Shown one piece after another: positions 18,346-26,949 of a DNA stretch of 51,580 nt. The stretch lies in contig JAIBAT010000172.1 in the NCBI GenBank assembly GCA_019695055.1, positions 1 through 51,580 on the forward strand. The letters are read 5' to 3'. This DNA is from Candidatus Sumerlaeaceae bacterium. GTDB taxonomy: Bacteria > Sumerlaeota > Sumerlaeia > Sumerlaeales > Sumerlaeaceae. Both the position numbers and the translations under genes were made by a program. Under the pieces are notes generated by a model that did not search any database, was not told where the DNA came from, and saw only the letters and a program-made list of their open reading frames with translations. The number at the start of each line of letters is the position of its first letter. Positions within the stretch are counted from its first letter, which is position 1.

Positions 18346-18389
18346 TGTTGATGTCTCCCTGATTTTGAATTTGTACGAAAAGCAGATAT

Positions 18390-18405
18390 TCTGTTATAAA
18401 ACAGA
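18390..18405. promoter_or_regulatory. Operator-like inverted repeat upstream of the DinB-family gene
   Basis: TCTGTT, four bases, AACAGA: a perfect 6-bp dyad. On the minus strand it contains TATAAC, a plausible -10 box for the DinB-family gene, whose start is 48 bp away. No good -35 box was found. An AAAAGCGCTTTT palindrome lies at 18415-18426. A repressor overlapping the promoter is a reasonable inference. Confidence 0.4.
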
Positions 18406-18506
18406 TGTTCAATAAAAAGCGCTTTTCACAAATTCTTGTGTGCCTCTCAGTGACGTTTGTGGATATACGACTTGCCAGACTCCAAAGACGCGCTGGATGC
18501 ACCCGG

Positions 18507-19286
18507 CTATTTCCCGGCGGTGACCGTGTAAAAATTGTTGTCCGGAACAGTCTGACCACCCACCCGGAAGATGGCGCCGAAGGATACGGTGCCGTTCGTG
18601 GGGTCATAGAGCAGCGCGGAGGAATACTCTGCGTCCGAGTTTGCCACGACGCCACCCATGTTGATATGGCCCAAGGTTGGGCCTGCCGCCTGGAGTATGA
18701 AAGCGTCGGCTTTTACGCCCTGGCCAATCATGTTCACGGTAGCGCGGTCGTCTCCGGTCAGGGTGGTATCCGATTGGTGTGTGGCCGTATACTGGTAACA
18801 TTTATAAAGTGCGGCTTCGGGACCTGCCTGGTCGATGGGGGGCCACACGCCGATGTTGGTCTCGATCGGGCCAACCCCGAGGATATATCCCGCAGAATAA
18901 TTCGTGGGTGAAAATGGCGCCGGGACAAATGCATTGGAAATGTACGCCACCGGGGTGGAAAGTCGCTCCAGCACAGCCGGGTCGCCAGGTGCGGAAGGCC
19001 TGCTTCCCGCCACTCCGAACGGATTGCAGAGCGGGTAGGCCGTGTGGTCCGTCGCATAGCTTTCCAGTGCGGTGGCCAACGTGCGCTGGTCGGCCTTTAT
19101 GCGGGCAATCTTCGCCCGCGTCGATGCGAAATGGAGATTCGGGATGGCAATCAGCGCCAGCACGGCAAGGATGCCGACAACGACAAGCAGCTCAATCAGT
19201 GTGAAGGCTTTGGAGTTCTGGTTTCGAAAGATAATTGCGTTTAATGGTGGAGAGGCCAATGGGCGCAGATTGGATTGGGAGTTCAT
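18507..19286 (-). CDS. Type II secretion/type IV pilus-like pseudopilin
   Basis: A 259-residue protein. The start at 19286 follows GGAGGCACC and leaves a long basic leader before the prepilin motif KAFTLIELLVVVGILAVLAL. In that motif a prepilin peptidase would cut before Phe, with Glu at +5. The mature protein has the hydrophobic spine helix, then ARIKADQRTLATALESYATDHTAYP, typical of GspG-type pseudopilins. The extended C-terminal domain of about 150 residues is not one I recognise. The leader of about 26 residues is unusually long. Such solitary pseudopilins are numerous in PVC-like and Sumerlaeota-like genomes. It follows the sigma/FecR pair, with a long hairpin in the gap. Confidence 0.88.
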   Translation of the reverse strand: MNSQSNLRPLASPPLNAIIFRNQNSKAFTLIELLVVVGILAVLALIAIPNLHFASTRAKIARIKADQRTLATALESYATDHTAYPLCNPFGVAGSRPSAPGDPAVLERLSTPVAYISNAFVPAPFSPTNYSAGYILGVGPIETNIGVWPPIDQAGPEAALYKCYQYTATHQSDTTLTGDDRATVNMIGQGVKADAFILQAAGPTLGHINMGGVVANSDAEYSSALLYDPTNGTVSFGAIFRVGGQTVPDNNFYTVTAGK

Positions 19287-19329
19287 GGGGGGTGCCTCCG
19301 ATTTGGGGTTTTGCTTTTTCGTGGACCTG

Positions 19330-19409
19330 ATGCGCGCGCAGGCGGAGCGATTCAAAACTCTTATCTGGTAGAGGGAGAGGTAATCACCACTCCGTACCTG
19401 CGCGCGCAT
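19330..19409. promoter_or_regulatory. Long inverted repeat in the pseudopilin leader
   Basis: A perfect 13-bp inverted repeat, ATGCGCGCGCAGG at 19330-19342 and CCTGCGCGCGCAT at 19397-19409. The stem continues inward with CGGAG/CTCCG after a 2-nt bulge, leaving a loop of about 42 nt. It lies between the fecR stop and the pseudopilin start. No U-tract follows on either strand, so a classical terminator is unlikely. An RNA leader structure, a processing site or a protein-binding site is possible. The alternating CG core could also adopt Z-DNA. Confidence 0.6.
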
Positions 19410-19441
19410 GTCTGATGCATTGGATTTGCCTGGCACTTTTC

Positions 19442-21181
19442 CTACTCCGGCACAATCTTGACCGTGCGGGTACGCGTGTCGCCATTTGGCAGCTTAGTGC
19501 TCTGGAGCACCTGGGTGCCGTTCATGGTGGACCGGCTGAGTTCATTGGTCGTGGTCTCGGTCAGTTCGCGCAGTTCGATGCGGCCCGTGGCAAGGTTCAC
19601 GAGAATGCGGCCGGTCTCGTTGAATTTGCGTTGGTCCATGCGGACCTGGAACTCGCGTCCACCCCGAGATTCGCGCAACATGACCAGGCCCTCGACATTG
19701 CCGGTGCTGGTGTAGACTATGCGGGCCTTGCGATTGGCGCCATCGCCCTCGAAGCCGTCAAACTTGAGGTGCGTCTGGTAATTGTATTTCCCGCCCGGGT
19801 GCTGGGGAATGATGCCGGACAAGTTTGCATCCCACTCCTGACCTGGTTTTACGGGAATGTTTGGGATAAGGGCTGCAAGATTGTACCGGAGCACGTCCGC
19901 CAGGAAGATTGCCTCACTGCCATTGATGGTCGCCTTTCCCGGAATCTCTGCGCCCTGGACCACTCCATTTGCACTCGTCACCATAACGGTTGTTCCGATG
20001 AGAGACGACAGGTGCCCGCGAGGATCGCGACGCTTTGCGTTGCCATTGGGTTCGAGCTCGTCGCCGTTCACCAGTTTTACTTCGATTTTGGAACTGCCAC
20101 CGGGCGTTGCCTCTGCGACGCGCACCTCCATGGTGACCTTGGATTCGGGCACGAATTTGCCGTCCGGTCCCTGCTGGGTGGCGTCGCCACGATAACGGAT
20201 GGCGGTGCCGGCCTGCGTCGGGTGCTGGAACGTCACCGTGTCGCCCTCGACCTTTGCCGGGTAGGCGAGTGCGCCGCCGGAGGATTGGGCCGCCGCCGCG
20301 GGCGTCGTGGATTTTGCCGGGCTGGAGCCGGACTGTGAATCATAAAGGTGGTAAGCTCCTGCCGCGATCAGCAGTGCCAGGATCACTGCAATCCAGCCGC
20401 CCTTGCCGCCTCCGCCGGTTCCGCTTTCGCGTGCCCAGGCTGTGCGACGGCCGAGTTCGCGGCTGTTAAGTTGCCGCACGTTCTTGTGACCATTGTTGAA
20501 AGAGAGCCATTGGCCTGCGCCCACCTCGGTGGGTGTCGGGGCGATGCCGGCTGTGGCAGTACGAGGCGTGAACCGCACGCGCCCGCCGGCAACGAGCAGG
20601 TCCAAGGGCCTTCCGGCGATCGATGCGAGATCAAACTCGGTGCCAAGTACGGCGACCTGCCCCTGGGGCGTGCGAATGGCGAACCGGCCTGAGCTTTGGG
20701 GAGCGATCCAGGCGAAGAGGCGGCCATTGCGGAGGCGTGCCGCCTCACCATCGGCGGCGCGGGCGCCGACGCGGAGTTCCGTACCGCCATCAAGCAGCAG
20801 CAGGGAGCCGTCGGCGTAGTGAATCTGGGCACGGGATCCGGCGGGTACAACAACCGAGCTGCCGGCCTGGACAGGAAGTATGGAGGTGACAGGCGCGAGA
20901 GACCGGGTGCCTGCGCGGCGCAGCCAGGTGGTGCCGCCGACGGGGACGACGCTGGTTTCTGCCGGAGCTGATTCCGACTCGAGCAGGATCGCCTTGCGAA
21001 AGCGACCGCGAAGATCGGCGCTGGCGGGTTCGTTGGCCCAGGCGTTGAGGTTGTCGCGAAGCCCGGCGGCGGACTGTGTGGCATCGTTCGCAGGGGGCTG
21101 GGCCGGGTTGTCGTAAAGCGCCTTGAGGACGGCTGGTTCGATGGGTTCAACCGGATTGTTCATGGGATTGGGATTTGTCAT
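19442..21181 (-). CDS. FecR-domain anti-sigma/regulatory membrane protein
   Basis: A 579-residue protein. The N-terminal part (about 1-75) is a cytoplasmic helical region. Residues about 75-240 form a FecR-type beta domain (VVVPAGSRAQIHYADGSLLLLDGGTELRV and TPQGQVAVLGTEFDLAS). A membrane helix (GGWIAVILALLIAAGAYHLY) lies near residue 275, and a long C-terminal domain (about 320-579) on the far side includes IPVKPGQEWDA, resembling exported DUF6263-like domains. The FecR domain before rather than after the helix is an unusual order. The gene starts 9 bp after the ECF sigma gene, with AGGAAAAAACC before the ATG, so the pair is probably a sigma/anti-sigma-like switch. Confidence 0.82.
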   Translation of the reverse strand: MTNPNPMNNPVEPIEPAVLKALYDNPAQPPANDATQSAAGLRDNLNAWANEPASADLRGRFRKAILLESESAPAETSVVPVGGTTWLRRAGTRSLAPVTSILPVQAGSSVVVPAGSRAQIHYADGSLLLLDGGTELRVGARAADGEAARLRNGRLFAWIAPQSSGRFAIRTPQGQVAVLGTEFDLASIAGRPLDLLVAGGRVRFTPRTATAGIAPTPTEVGAGQWLSFNNGHKNVRQLNSRELGRRTAWARESGTGGGGKGGWIAVILALLIAAGAYHLYDSQSGSSPAKSTTPAAAAQSSGGALAYPAKVEGDTVTFQHPTQAGTAIRYRGDATQQGPDGKFVPESKVTMEVRVAEATPGGSSKIEVKLVNGDELEPNGNAKRRDPRGHLSSLIGTTVMVTSANGVVQGAEIPGKATINGSEAIFLADVLRYNLAALIPNIPVKPGQEWDANLSGIIPQHPGGKYNYQTHLKFDGFEGDGANRKARIVYTSTGNVEGLVMLRESRGGREFQVRMDQRKFNETGRILVNLATGRIELRELTETTTNELSRSTMNGTQVLQSTKLPNGDTRTRTVKIVPE

Positions 21182-21190
21182 GGTTTTTTC

Positions 21191-21844
21191 CTAACCTTGG
21201 GAAAGCCCGCTATCGGCGGACGAAAGGGATTTGCGAAGCTCGGCGAGGCCGCGCCCGAGGCGCGACCAGACAGTGCCCTCGGCGATGCCAAGGGTGGCGG
21301 CGATGGTCTTGCCGTCGAGACCATCGATGTGGCGAAGGACGACAATTTCGCGAATGTCGGCGGGCAGAGCGCGGAGGGCTTCCTCGATGCGGGAGTTGCG
21401 CTGGGTTGCCGCGGCGTTTTCGCGGGGGTTGGGTCCGGGCGCGGCGAGGCGAACCATCACGGGACCGGGGGGGGCATCGTCGCTTTCGAATTCCTCGTCG
21501 AGGCTTTCGACGCGGGGTGCGCGGCTGTGCATCTTGCGGATATCGCTCGCGAGATTGCGGGCGATGGTGAAAACCAGGGAGTAGAGCGATTTCACCGCGC
21601 TGCCGCGGCGAATCATGGACATGAGGCGGAGGAATACCTCCTGAGCCATGTCTTCGGCGGATTCGGGGTCGGGCAGGTGAACACGGAAATAGCGCACAAG
21701 GGGAGTGGCAAACCGGTCGATAAGTTCGTCTGCCGCCGCCGTGCGTCCGTCGCGAAGCCCTGAAACCAGGGCTTCGTCGTTTGGCAATTGTTCTGACACT
21801 TGGGGAACCATGCCCATGGAAGACGACAGGCCTGCAGATTTCAT
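21191..21844 (-). CDS. ECF-type RNA polymerase sigma factor
   Basis: A 217-residue sigma-70 family regulator if started at the ATG at 21844; 21817 is also possible and neither has a strong ribosome site. Region 2 is seen as LIDRFATPLVRYFRVHLPDPESAEDMAQEVFLRLM with SLVFTIARNLASDIRK. A linker of about 45 acidic residues follows, then region 4 (IEEALRALPADIREIVVLRHIDGLDGKTIAATLGIAEGTVWSRLGRGLAELRK) with its helix-turn-helix. It directs polymerase to a small regulon, probably including its own operon. The adjoining FecR protein is the likely partner. The gene is divergent from msrB. Confidence 0.92.
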   Translation of the reverse strand: MKSAGLSSSMGMVPQVSEQLPNDEALVSGLRDGRTAAADELIDRFATPLVRYFRVHLPDPESAEDMAQEVFLRLMSMIRRGSAVKSLYSLVFTIARNLASDIRKMHSRAPRVESLDEEFESDDAPPGPVMVRLAAPGPNPRENAAATQRNSRIEEALRALPADIREIVVLRHIDGLDGKTIAATLGIAEGTVWSRLGRGLAELRKSLSSADSGLSQG

Positions 21845-21960
21845 CCCAAAAATTCCGCAGGGTTCACTTTTTTGCCTGGATAGGCTGGCGGGGCAAAAGC
21901 TGTACAAAAATCGCTGTATGAGAATGTAATGATCGCCGACAAAGTGGCATGGAGAAACCA

Positions 21961-22476
21961 ATGATCCGAAAGAAATGGCTTTTGGGAATGGCCGCGGTTC
22001 TGGGGCTTGCGCTTCCAGCCGGGGCAAAGGATGCTGTTACAACCACGACCGATTCGATGAAAGGAACGACGATGACCAAGCCCGTTGAGAAGATCACCAA
22101 GACTGAGGACGAGTGGAGGAAGGAGTTGTCGTCGGAGCAATTCCGGTTGCTGCGCAAGCATGGCACGGAGCAGGCTTTCACGGGCGAGTATGCCCACACG
22201 AAGGACAAGGGGATGTACAAGTGCGCGGGATGCGGGCTGGAGTTGTTCACGTCGGACACCAAGTTTGACTCAGGAACCGGCTGGCCCAGCTATTATATGC
22301 CGGTTGCGGGCGCCGTGGAAACGACCACCGACACAGCCTATGGAATGGTTCGCACGGAAGTGCATTGTGCGCGGTGCGGCGGGCACCTGGGGCATGTGTT
22401 TGACGATGGGCCGGCGCCTACGGGGCAGCGGTACTGTATCAATTCGGTTTCGCTGAAGCTCGACAAGACCAAGTAA
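21961..22476 (+). CDS. msrB: Exported peptide-methionine (R)-S-oxide reductase MsrB
   Basis: A 171-residue protein. The ATG at 21961 is preferred because GGAG lies 6 bp before it and it gives a clean signal peptide ([28 protein letters not shown], cut near residue 22). The MsrB domain starts at [23 protein letters not shown]. Zinc-binding CAGC and CARC pairs are intact. The catalytic Cys is in [11 protein letters not shown], with GTGWPSYY and [11 protein letters not shown] forming the substrate pocket. It reduces methionine-R-sulfoxide in proteins, here probably in the periplasm. The exported form differs from the usual cytoplasmic MsrB. It is divergent from the sigma factor gene and followed by a strong hairpin. 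Confidence 0.93.
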   Translation: MIRKKWLLGMAAVLGLALPAGAKDAVTTTTDSMKGTTMTKPVEKITKTEDEWRKELSSEQFRLLRKHGTEQAFTGEYAHTKDKGMYKCAGCGLELFTSDTKFDSGTGWPSYYMPVAGAVETTTDTAYGMVRTEVHCARCGGHLGHVFDDGPAPTGQRYCINSVSLKLDKTK

Positions 22477-22486
22477 CAATAGAAAA

Positions 22487-22512
22487 GGCCCGGACGGGAT
22501 TCCGTCCGGGCC
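22487..22512. terminator. Bidirectional hairpin terminator between msrB and rho
   Basis: An 11-bp perfect stem (GGCCCGGACGG / CCGTCCGGGCC) with a GATT loop, 10 bp after the msrB stop and 17 bp from the convergent rho stop. On the plus strand TGGGTTTGATTTTG follows, and on the minus strand TTTTCTATTG follows, so it can serve both genes. Confidence 0.85.
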
Positions 22513-22529
22513 TGGGTTTGATTTTGTGT

Positions 22530-23822
22530 TTACTGGTTCATGGCCTCGAGGAAGTCGAGGTTGGTCTTGGCCTTGCTGAGACGTTCGAGCAGGAACTCCA
22601 TGGCCTCGACGGGGCTCATTTCGGTGAGAACCTTGCGGAGCAACCAGACACGACGGAGGACCGCCTCGGGCAGCAGGAGTTCTTCCTTTCGCGTGCCGCT
22701 CTTCAGCAGATCGATGGCCGGGAAGATGCGGCGGTCGGCGAGCTTGCGGTCCAGGTTCACTTCGCTGTTACCGGTGCCCTTGAATTCCTCGAAGATCACG
22801 TCGTCCATGCGGCTGCCGGTTTCGATGAGGGCTGTTGCGATGATAGTAAGCGAGCCGCCTTCCTCAATGTTGCGGGCCGCGCCGAAGAAGCGCTTGGGGC
22901 GCTGGAGGGCGTTGGAGTCCACGCCGCCGGAGAGCACCTTGCCGGAGGGAGGGCAGACGGTGTTGTAGGCGCGGGCGAGGCGGGTGATGGAGTCGAGGAG
23001 AATGACGACGTCCTTGCCGTACTCGACGAGGCGCTTGGCGCGCTCGATGACCATCTCGGCCACCTGTACGTGGCGGTCGGCGGGTTCGTCGAAGGTGGAG
23101 CTGATGACCTCGCCCTTGACGCTGCGTTCCATGTCGGTGACTTCCTCGGGGCGCTCGTCGATGAGCAGTACGATCAGGTAAACTTCGGAGTGATTGGTGG
23201 CGATGGCGTTGGCAATGTGCTGAAGGAGGACGGTCTTGCCGGTGCGGGGAGGTGCGACGATGAGGGCGCGCTGTCCCTTGCCGAAGGGGGTCATGAGATC
23301 CATGACCCGGGTGGTGTAGCGCTTGGCTTCTGTTTCCAGCTTAATCTTTTTAACGGGGTACAGAGGTGTAAGATTTTCGAAGATTGTCTTTTCGCGGGCG
23401 ACTTCCGGGGGTTCGCCGTTGAGGCTATCCACCTTGAGCAGCGCAAAGTAGCGCTCGCTTTCCTTGGGCGGGCGCATGGTGCCGACGATCTGGTCGCCTT
23501 TGCGCAGGTTGAAGCGGCGAATCTGGGATGGCGATACGTAGATGTCGTCCGGGCCGGGCAGGTAGTTGTAGTCCTGTGACCGCAGGAACCCGAAACCGTC
23601 GGGAAGGATTTCGAGGATGCCCTCGCCGTGCAGGCCGTCGTCCTTCTGGGCCCCCTTTGCGTCGGCGGTGGCCGTGGCAGTAGCCGCATTGGCGGCATTG
23701 GCCTGGAGGATTTTGAAGATCAGGTCCTGCTTTCGGAGGCTGGAATAGCCTTCGATGTTGAGGTCCTTGGCGATCGCCGTAAGGTCGGAGATCTTGGTTT
23801 TTTTGAGGGTCTCGATATCCAC
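22530..23822 (-). CDS. rho: Transcription termination factor Rho
   Basis: A 430-residue hexameric RNA helicase. The N-terminal Rho domain (about 1-45, [34 protein letters not shown]) is followed by a short Ala/Thr linker. Next is the cold-shock RNA-binding domain ([15 protein letters not shown]). The ATPase core has Walker [10 protein letters not shown], Walker [17 protein letters not shown], and the Q/R-loop region around [29 protein letters not shown]. The start is GTG, with AAGGAG 11 bp upstream. It ends factor-dependent transcripts in the cytoplasm. A hairpin shared with msrB follows. Confidence 0.97.
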   Translation of the reverse strand: MDIETLKKTKISDLTAIAKDLNIEGYSSLRKQDLIFKILQANAANAATATATADAKGAQKDDGLHGEGILEILPDGFGFLRSQDYNYLPGPDDIYVSPSQIRRFNLRKGDQIVGTMRPPKESERYFALLKVDSLNGEPPEVAREKTIFENLTPLYPVKKIKLETEAKRYTTRVMDLMTPFGKGQRALIVAPPRTGKTVLLQHIANAIATNHSEVYLIVLLIDERPEEVTDMERSVKGEVISSTFDEPADRHVQVAEMVIERAKRLVEYGKDVVILLDSITRLARAYNTVCPPSGKVLSGGVDSNALQRPKRFFGAARNIEEGGSLTIIATALIETGSRMDDVIFEEFKGTGNSEVNLDRKLADRRIFPAIDLLKSGTRKEELLLPEAVLRRVWLLRKVLTEMSPVEAMEFLLERLSKAKTNLDFLEAMNQ

Positions 23823-23886
23823 GGTGGGACGGGCTCCTTTGTGTGTAGCCCTGCTTGCGCAGGTCCTGTTGAAACAAAACTTTTGG

Positions 23887-24486
23887 TTAATGCGCCTGGC
23901 TCTTCCTGAGACTGGCCAGCAAACTCTTTACCTGTGCTTCGGTTTCGTCGCGGGTTCCGCCATTATTGATCACGAAATCTGCGCGCCGCGCTTTCTCCTC
24001 CTGCGGCATTTGGGCCGCAAGCCGTCGACTGATCTCCTCCGGTGGCATCTGGGAGCGTTCCCAAAGGCGCTGCCGGCGTGCATCGTCGCCGACGGTTACA
24101 ACCAAAACCCGATCCACCAGGGATTCGAGCCCGTTTTCGTAAAGCAGTGGAACCATGAACACCACCAAAGGTTCGGACCTGTACTTATCGAGGAGCCGAA
24201 GCTCCTCGGTGCGAACCAGGGGATGAACGATGGAATTCAACAGCTTCCGTTTTTCGGGATCGGAGAAAACCATCGCGCCGAGCGTGGCACGGTCAATTTT
24301 CCCCTCGCCGTCAACGATATCGGGGCCAAAGGCCTTGAGGATTTCGTTGTAGGCGGATCCGCCCGGGGCTTGCAGTTCGTAGGCAATCGCGTCCGCGTCA
24401 ATCACGACCGCGCCGCCCCATTCCTGAAGCATCCGGGCAACGGTGGTTTTTCCACTTCCGATGGATCCCGTTAAACCAAGTATCAT
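23887..24486 (-). CDS. coaE: Dephospho-CoA kinase
   Basis: A 199-residue kinase catalysing the last step of coenzyme A synthesis (ATP plus dephospho-CoA). [20 protein letters not shown] is the expected N-terminus with the P-loop; the in-frame GTG upstream at 24531 would add 15 residues with no family match. [15 protein letters not shown] and the lid region [18 protein letters not shown], then [21 protein letters not shown], are characteristic. A good promoter (TGAAAC, 17 bp, TATAAT) lies about 80-105 bp upstream. The gene precedes rho by 64 bp. Confidence 0.95.
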   Translation of the reverse strand: MILGLTGSIGSGKTTVARMLQEWGGAVVIDADAIAYELQAPGGSAYNEILKAFGPDIVDGEGKIDRATLGAMVFSDPEKRKLLNSIVHPLVRTEELRLLDKYRSEPLVVFMVPLLYENGLESLVDRVLVVTVGDDARRQRLWERSQMPPEEISRRLAAQMPQEEKARRADFVINNGGTRDETEAQVKSLLASLRKSQAH

Positions 24487-24563
24487 TTTTTTAGGATTTT
24501 CTGGGTTGAAGGAGAAGACCGGAAAGGACACTGACAGACCGGATTCAGCACCGGTCAGGCAGT

Positions 24564-24592
24564 ATTATACACCATATTGGCCGGATGTTTCA
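24564..24592 (-). promoter_or_regulatory. Sigma-70-like promoter for coaE
   Basis: On the minus strand TGAAAC, a 17-bp spacer and a perfect TATAAT. Transcription would start near 24556, about 70 bp before the coaE ATG. It lies in the 133-bp gap after hom, so coaE (and perhaps rho) can be expressed separately from hom. Confidence 0.6.
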
Positions 24593-24619
24593 CAAAAAAA
24601 TGCTCCCCGGCTGTGAGGG

Positions 24620-25930
24620 TTACAATTCCGACTCCACCCGCAGCACGAACGGTTTTTCCTGCGTAACGTCCATGGCGCCAATCTCTGCGAGGGCTGCCTG
24701 GATGTCTTTTTCGCTGGTTTTGTGGGTGACGATTATAACCTCGGCGCGGCCTGTGGGGTGGTCGCCACGCTGAATCATGGAGTTAATGCTAACGTTGCGC
24801 TCGCCAAGGGCGTTGCTGAGCCGCGCCATGACGCCGGGGCGGTCGGCCACGGGAATTCGCAGGTAGTAGCTGGTTTCCAGCTCTGCGATGGGCTTGAGGG
24901 ATTTCTTGCCGGGGGGGACAACAAGGCGGTGCTCGGCGGGGGGCGTTCCGCGCGAAATGGACTCGGCGATGCTCATGACGTCACTCAGAATGGCACTGGC
25001 GGTGGGTAGTTGGCCGGCGCCGCGACCGTAAAACATGGATTTGCCGACCAGGTCGCCTTCCACCATGATGCCATTGAAGACGCCATTCACATTTCCCAGC
25101 AAGGACTCGCGGGGCAACAGGGTGGGGTGGACACGGACTTCGACGCGGCCGGAGCCGGCCGTATCATCGGCCTTTGCGATGCCGAGAAGTTTGATCGTGT
25201 AGCCAAGGTCGCGGGCGTACTCGATGTCCACCTGGCGCAGGCGGGAAATGCCTTCCACATAAACGTCGGTGAAGCGAATGTCCTGTTGAAATGCCAGAGA
25301 CGCGAGCACGGCGGTTTTGTGGGCGGTGTCGTAGCCCTCGATGTCGTAGGTTGGGTCGGGCTCGGCGTAACCATGGGCCTGTGCCTCGGCGAGGACGGCC
25401 TCGAAGGACTTTTTCTGCTCGGCCATGTTGGTGAGGATGTAATTGCAGGTGCCATTCAGGATGCCGTAGACGCGGCGAATGTTGTTGGCGGATAGCCCGA
25501 GTTGCAGTGCGCGAATGATGGGGATGCCGCCGCCGACGCTGGCCTCAAACAGGAGGGCGACATTCTTTTCTGCCGCCAGTTTCCAGAGGTCGGCGCCGAA
25601 GGTTGCGAGCATGGCCTTATTGGCGCTCACGACATGTTTGCCGGCGCGCAAGGCCTTTTCCACGAAGGTGCGCGCGGGTTCGAGGCCGCCGACCAATTCA
25701 ATAATGATGGAAATGGATGGATCGTCGATCAGCGCGTTGGCATCGTTGCCAAGAATCGCGGGATCGTAATCGCAATCGCGTTTGCGCTGTGTGTCCACGT
25801 CGGCAATGCGCGCGAGTTTGATCTGCGAGCCAATGCGGGACGCCATGGTTGCCGAATTGGCATTCAGGGCGTTTACCACGCCGGTGCCGATATTTCCAAA
25901 GCCGATGAGGCCGATGTTAATGGTTTTCAC
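24620..25930 (-). CDS. hom: Homoserine dehydrogenase with C-terminal ACT domain
   Basis: A 436-residue enzyme reducing aspartate semialdehyde to homoserine in threonine and methionine synthesis. The NAD(P) site is INIGLIGFGNIGTGV. VVSANKAMLA, the substrate region LNGTCNYILTNM and EPDPTYDIEGYDTAHK follow, and an ACT domain for feedback control (YYLRIPVADRPGVMARLSNAL) ends the protein. The start is GTG overlapping the TGA of the nucleotidyltransferase gene upstream (GTGA). Translation of this housekeeping gene may thus be coupled to an accessory-looking gene, which is unusual. Confidence 0.96.
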   Translation of the reverse strand: MKTINIGLIGFGNIGTGVVNALNANSATMASRIGSQIKLARIADVDTQRKRDCDYDPAILGNDANALIDDPSISIIIELVGGLEPARTFVEKALRAGKHVVSANKAMLATFGADLWKLAAEKNVALLFEASVGGGIPIIRALQLGLSANNIRRVYGILNGTCNYILTNMAEQKKSFEAVLAEAQAHGYAEPDPTYDIEGYDTAHKTAVLASLAFQQDIRFTDVYVEGISRLRQVDIEYARDLGYTIKLLGIAKADDTAGSGRVEVRVHPTLLPRESLLGNVNGVFNGIMVEGDLVGKSMFYGRGAGQLPTASAILSDVMSIAESISRGTPPAEHRLVVPPGKKSLKPIAELETSYYLRIPVADRPGVMARLSNALGERNVSINSMIQRGDHPTGRAEVIIVTHKTSEKDIQAALAEIGAMDVTQEKPFVLRVESEL

Positions 25931-26436
25931 GATATTCCGTCTTGTTCCATTTTGATAAGTAATTCGAGTTCTGCGATTGCTTCGAAATCTTTTGGACGTC
26001 CTGCGGCGCGCTTGACCTCCAGAAGCTTCGAGAGCCCGAGGACCCTGACTGGATACTCGCAGACCTGCTTCTCAACGGAAAATGGCGCCAAATCCTCGAA
26101 GAAGCCACCGCCACATACTTCACCCAACAGATCCAGAGGCCCCTCGTCAGTTGTAAGGGTAAAATTCAGGCCTTTGTGTAATGTGTCAGAATCAAAGATA
26201 AAAGGCAATCCGGCAGGAGCACCGCGAAGATAAGGGTGAATTGGCTTCAGCGCGGCAACAATGCGTTCATAGTTATCCATTGTTCTCTTGTAGCAAATGT
26301 CCACGTCCCAGGTAAGCCGCGCTGCGCCGTGGGCCAATGCCGCAATTCCCCCGATAATAACGAAATCCACGTCTGCGACTACAAGCCTTGCCAGCAGCTT
26401 TGACAAATCGAAGTCAGCTTTTGCTTCCTGCGTCAC
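25927..26436 (-). CDS. Nucleotidyltransferase-fold protein of a two-gene pair
   Basis: A 169-residue protein. The GTG at 26436 is preferred over a TTG at 26445 because it overlaps the upstream stop as GTGA and GGTTGGA lies before it. VDFVIIGGIAALAHGAARLTWDVDICY is the nucleotidyltransferase signature (Gly pair, then Asp-x-Asp), followed by GLNFTLTTDEGPLDLLGEV and VLGLSKLLEVKRAAGRPKDFEAIAELE. This matches a family encoded after a small helical protein in many planctomycete-like and actinobacterial genomes, distantly like AbiEii or MNT toxins. Whether it transfers nucleotides to protein or RNA is unknown. It is also coupled to hom downstream. Confidence 0.82.
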   Translation of the reverse strand: MTQEAKADFDLSKLLARLVVADVDFVIIGGIAALAHGAARLTWDVDICYKRTMDNYERIVAALKPIHPYLRGAPAGLPFIFDSDTLHKGLNFTLTTDEGPLDLLGEVCGGGFFEDLAPFSVEKQVCEYPVRVLGLSKLLEVKRAAGRPKDFEAIAELELLIKMEQDGIS

Positions 26437-26900
26437 GATTTCCAACCCTGGCGTTTGCTCTTGTCACTTCTGAATTCCGACGCAACCCTGAAAATGTTTC
26501 GGAGCGTTGCCAATTGTGCTTCAAACGTCCGTCGGCGTGCATCAATGAGTAGTGATTTATCAACATCGCGTTTATAAACTTCGATGATTGGCCAAGGGAT
26601 AATTTCGCCCGTATCAGTAAAAACTTGCTGCGAAAAGTCCCTGCGATGAATCACCCGCGACTGTGATGTCCGTTCCCATCGGTCGGCAGCACTTGGAGTT
26701 CCAGCGGTATGGTAACAGGTTCGTCCCTCGGCAATCGAGGCGGGTTCAACCTTACCTGCAACAGGGTCCGGAAATCCGGAGCAAACAATCCGATTTCTCG
26801 TCAATTGATCCTCAAAGGTCAATGTGCGCAGCTTGGCAAGGAGTGCTGGATTTACAGATTGCTTGTAATACTCAACAATGTCGTCCCTATGTTGCGTCAT
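26433..26900 (-). CDS. Small partner protein of the nucleotidyltransferase, internally duplicated
   Basis: A 155-residue protein. The ATG at 26900 has GGTGGAA directly before it; the frame is open further up but there overlaps glnS. Residues about 6-37 (IVEYYKQSV..ALLAKLRTLTFEDQL) and about 107-140 (IIEVYKRDVDKSLLIDARRRTFEAQL) are similar: both show [IV][IV]E.YK..V, LL, R..TFE.QL. The second copy is the usual form of this small protein (VYKRDVDRTLL-like, about 50 residues). The first copy and the 65-residue linker are extra. The gene overlaps the nucleotidyltransferase start by 4 bp, so the two products probably form a complex, possibly of antitoxin/toxin type. Confidence 0.7.
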   Translation of the reverse strand: MTQHRDDIVEYYKQSVNPALLAKLRTLTFEDQLTRNRIVCSGFPDPVAGKVEPASIAEGRTCYHTAGTPSAADRWERTSQSRVIHRRDFSQQVFTDTGEIIPWPIIEVYKRDVDKSLLIDARRRTFEAQLATLRNIFRVASEFRSDKSKRQGWKS

Positions 26901-26949
26901 TTCCACCAACTCGCACTTGGTTACAATCTGGCGGTACGTTTGACATCCC

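Noticed and set aside
22518..23579. Plus-strand frame of 353 codons over rho
   Set aside because: Antisense shadow of a highly conserved gene.
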